A DNA stretch of 33,631 nt from a bacterium (lineage in GTDB: Bacteria; Bdellovibrionota_C; UBA2361; RFPC01), in assembly GCA_009926305.1 (NCBI GenBank), contig RFPC01000022.1:1-33631 (forward strand), read 5' to 3'. Below the pieces are notes generated by a model, which worked only from the letters and a program-made list of their open reading frames with translations, was not told the origin of the DNA and ran no database searches. Below, piece by piece: positions 32,807 to 33,631 of the stretch (positions within the stretch are counted from its first letter, which is position 1; the number at the start of each line of letters is the position of its first letter). Position numbers and translations under genes: made by a program.

Positions 32807-33184
32807 GACACGAAAGATCTCTTTTTGTGCTAGGGCGAGTCTGACGAGATGACGCGCTGCTTCGGTGGCATAACCATTTCCCCAGAAACGTTTGGCGATC
32901 ACGTAGCCAATTGTTACGGAATGGTCCTCTGGAACGAGTGAAATCGCTCCTAGGAGCATAGAGTCAGAGCTCCTTACTATGAAATATTCGAAGCACTCGT
33001 TCCTGTCCCATTGGTTGAGCATCTCTGCCAAATATTCCCTCGTATCTTCTCTAGTAGTCGGAGATGGCCATGCGACATAGGTGGTAACGTCTGGATCTGA
33101 GGCATAGTCAAACACAAAGTCTGTCTCACTCAATACAATCTTTCGAAGAATTAGCCGTTCTGTTGTGAGTCGTGTTGGATACAT
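32798..33184 (-). pseudogene. GNAT acetyltransferase (RimJ/RimL-like), C-terminally truncated
   Basis: 128 aa from the ATG at 33184 (the frame opens at 33274 but YPTRLTTERLILRK is the usual N-terminus). N-acetyltransferases of this group transfer acetyl from acetyl-CoA to a protein N-terminus or small molecule. The acetyl-CoA loop is present in a divergent form (YVIAKRFWGNGYATEAARHLV). The protein stops right after LALAQKEIFRVPQ, where relatives run on for about 40-50 residues with the last strand and the N-x-x-S-x-x-x-x-E-K-x-G motif. The missing end coincides with a repeat copy, so an insertion probably truncated it. Function is doubtful. Divergent from proS. Confidence 0.75.
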
Positions 33185-33352
33185 CGTATTACTGGCACGA
33201 AAGTCTCTAAGTGGTGAGTAGTTCGCATTCAAGCGAAGTACAAAATAGCATGAAATCACCCTCATCAGAAGCAAGCAATCATTTTATAATTGCAGTCCTA
33301 ATTTTTTACTGTCAGTATCTCAAGTTTCACTTGCCGAGGAGGCTAGACTGAT

Positions 33353-33631
33353 ATGCGCCAATCGAGACACATTGGGAGGACTTCGAGGGATGTCCCCCGA
33401 GACGCTCGCACAGCCTCACACCAACTCATGTTGCGTGCTGGCTACATGAAACAGATTTCAGCAGGTGTCTACTGTTACCTTCCGTTACTTCATCGAACCC
33501 TTATGAAAATCTCGAATATAGTTCGAGAGGAGATGGATGCGGCTGGTGCACAAGAACTTCTCATGACAGCACTACAACCGAAGGAGCTTTGGGAGGAGTC
33601 GAAGCGATGGGAACGATACTCAGATATTGAT
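33353..33631 (+). CDS. proS: Prolyl-tRNA synthetase, N-terminal fragment (continues past window)
   Basis: Class II synthetase charging tRNA-Pro. The frame is open to the last base (93 codons). The start is the ATG at 33353, with AGGAGG ten bases upstream. Residues [20 protein letters not shown] and [20 protein letters not shown] are the typical bacterial ProRS N-terminus, including the class II motif 1 helix, followed by [14 protein letters not shown]. The editing (INS) domain, if any, would lie beyond the window. It is divergent from the truncated GNAT gene across 168 bp from that gene's preferred start. Confidence 0.93.
   Translation, partial: MRQSRHIGRTSRDVPRDARTASHQLMLRAGYMKQISAGVYCYLPLLHRTLMKISNIVREEMDAAGAQELLMTALQPKELWEESKRWERYSDID

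Noticed and set aside
1-33631. tRNA, rRNA, CRISPR arrays, intact insertion sequences, prophage genes
   Set aside because: None recognised on either strand when reading the intergenic stretches; the only mobile-element trace is the transposase remnant near 32600.

Overview
The window is a bacterial chromosome segment of roughly 48-50 % GC (estimated by eye). It is densely packed, has few mobile sequences, and mixes housekeeping operons with an accessory lipid and stress region. The gene content suggests a Gram-negative bacterium, probably of proteobacterial or deltaproteobacterial grade (Bdellovibrionota, SAR324, Myxococcota and similar). The pointers are a large SucA-type 2-oxoglutarate dehydrogenase E1, a fused alpha/beta 2-oxoacid dehydrogenase E1, a plant/proteobacterial-type Cfa methyltransferase and a zinc-binding ECF anti-sigma factor. 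This placement is an inference and no marker gene here fixes it.

Regions: (1) 1-3163, + strand: the 3' part of glmM, then bifunctional nnr, then tsaE, tightly coupled. (2) 3189-5935: a small minus-strand membrane protein with helix-hairpin-helix-like motifs, the fused E1 dehydrogenase (+), and a small disordered minus-strand ORF. (3) 5986-12094, + strand: cysteine desulfurase, mnmA, rnc, der and guaA, covering tRNA thiolation, RNA processing, ribosome assembly and GMP synthesis; mnmA-rnc-der overlap end to start. (4) 12116-14977, minus strand: an HTTM-domain protein, a polytopic protein of unknown function, and an 81-aa charged protein with a strong Shine-Dalgarno site and a long-stem terminator. 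(5) 15285-18296: a small acidic protein, an esterase, a convergent DUF2156-like acyltransferase and an NAD-dependent epimerase. (6) 18431-21367: sucA. (7) 21543-28483, + strand: HD-domain protein, GPH-type MFS transporter, exported chalcone-isomerase-like protein, SDR, FAD oxidoreductase, and a single-chain DUF1365-Cfa fusion. (8) 28600-30364: an EF-P-family factor with an unusual modification loop (+), then an ECF sigma factor and a Cys-rich anti-sigma factor (-). (9) 30528-33631: rlmN, a short sigma-70-family protein, a broken RAYT-like transposase between two copies of a short repeat, a truncated GNAT gene, and the start of proS.

The most interesting part is 21543-30364. The set of MFS, chalcone-isomerase-like, SDR, FAD oxidoreductase, DUF1365 and Cfa-type methyltransferase genes resembles the membrane-lipid modification genes that accompany ECF sigma/anti-sigma pairs in proteobacteria (for example the singlet-oxygen regulon of Rhodobacter, linked to furan fatty acids). 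Here the last two functions are fused and an ECF/anti-sigma pair lies about 0.8 kb downstream. Regulation of the cluster by that pair is a hypothesis.

The second notable locus is 32461-33184. A decayed REP-associated transposase carries two frameshifts, sits between two similar repeats, and has apparently cut off the end of a GNAT acetyltransferase gene. No tRNA, rRNA, CRISPR array or intact insertion sequence was recognised.
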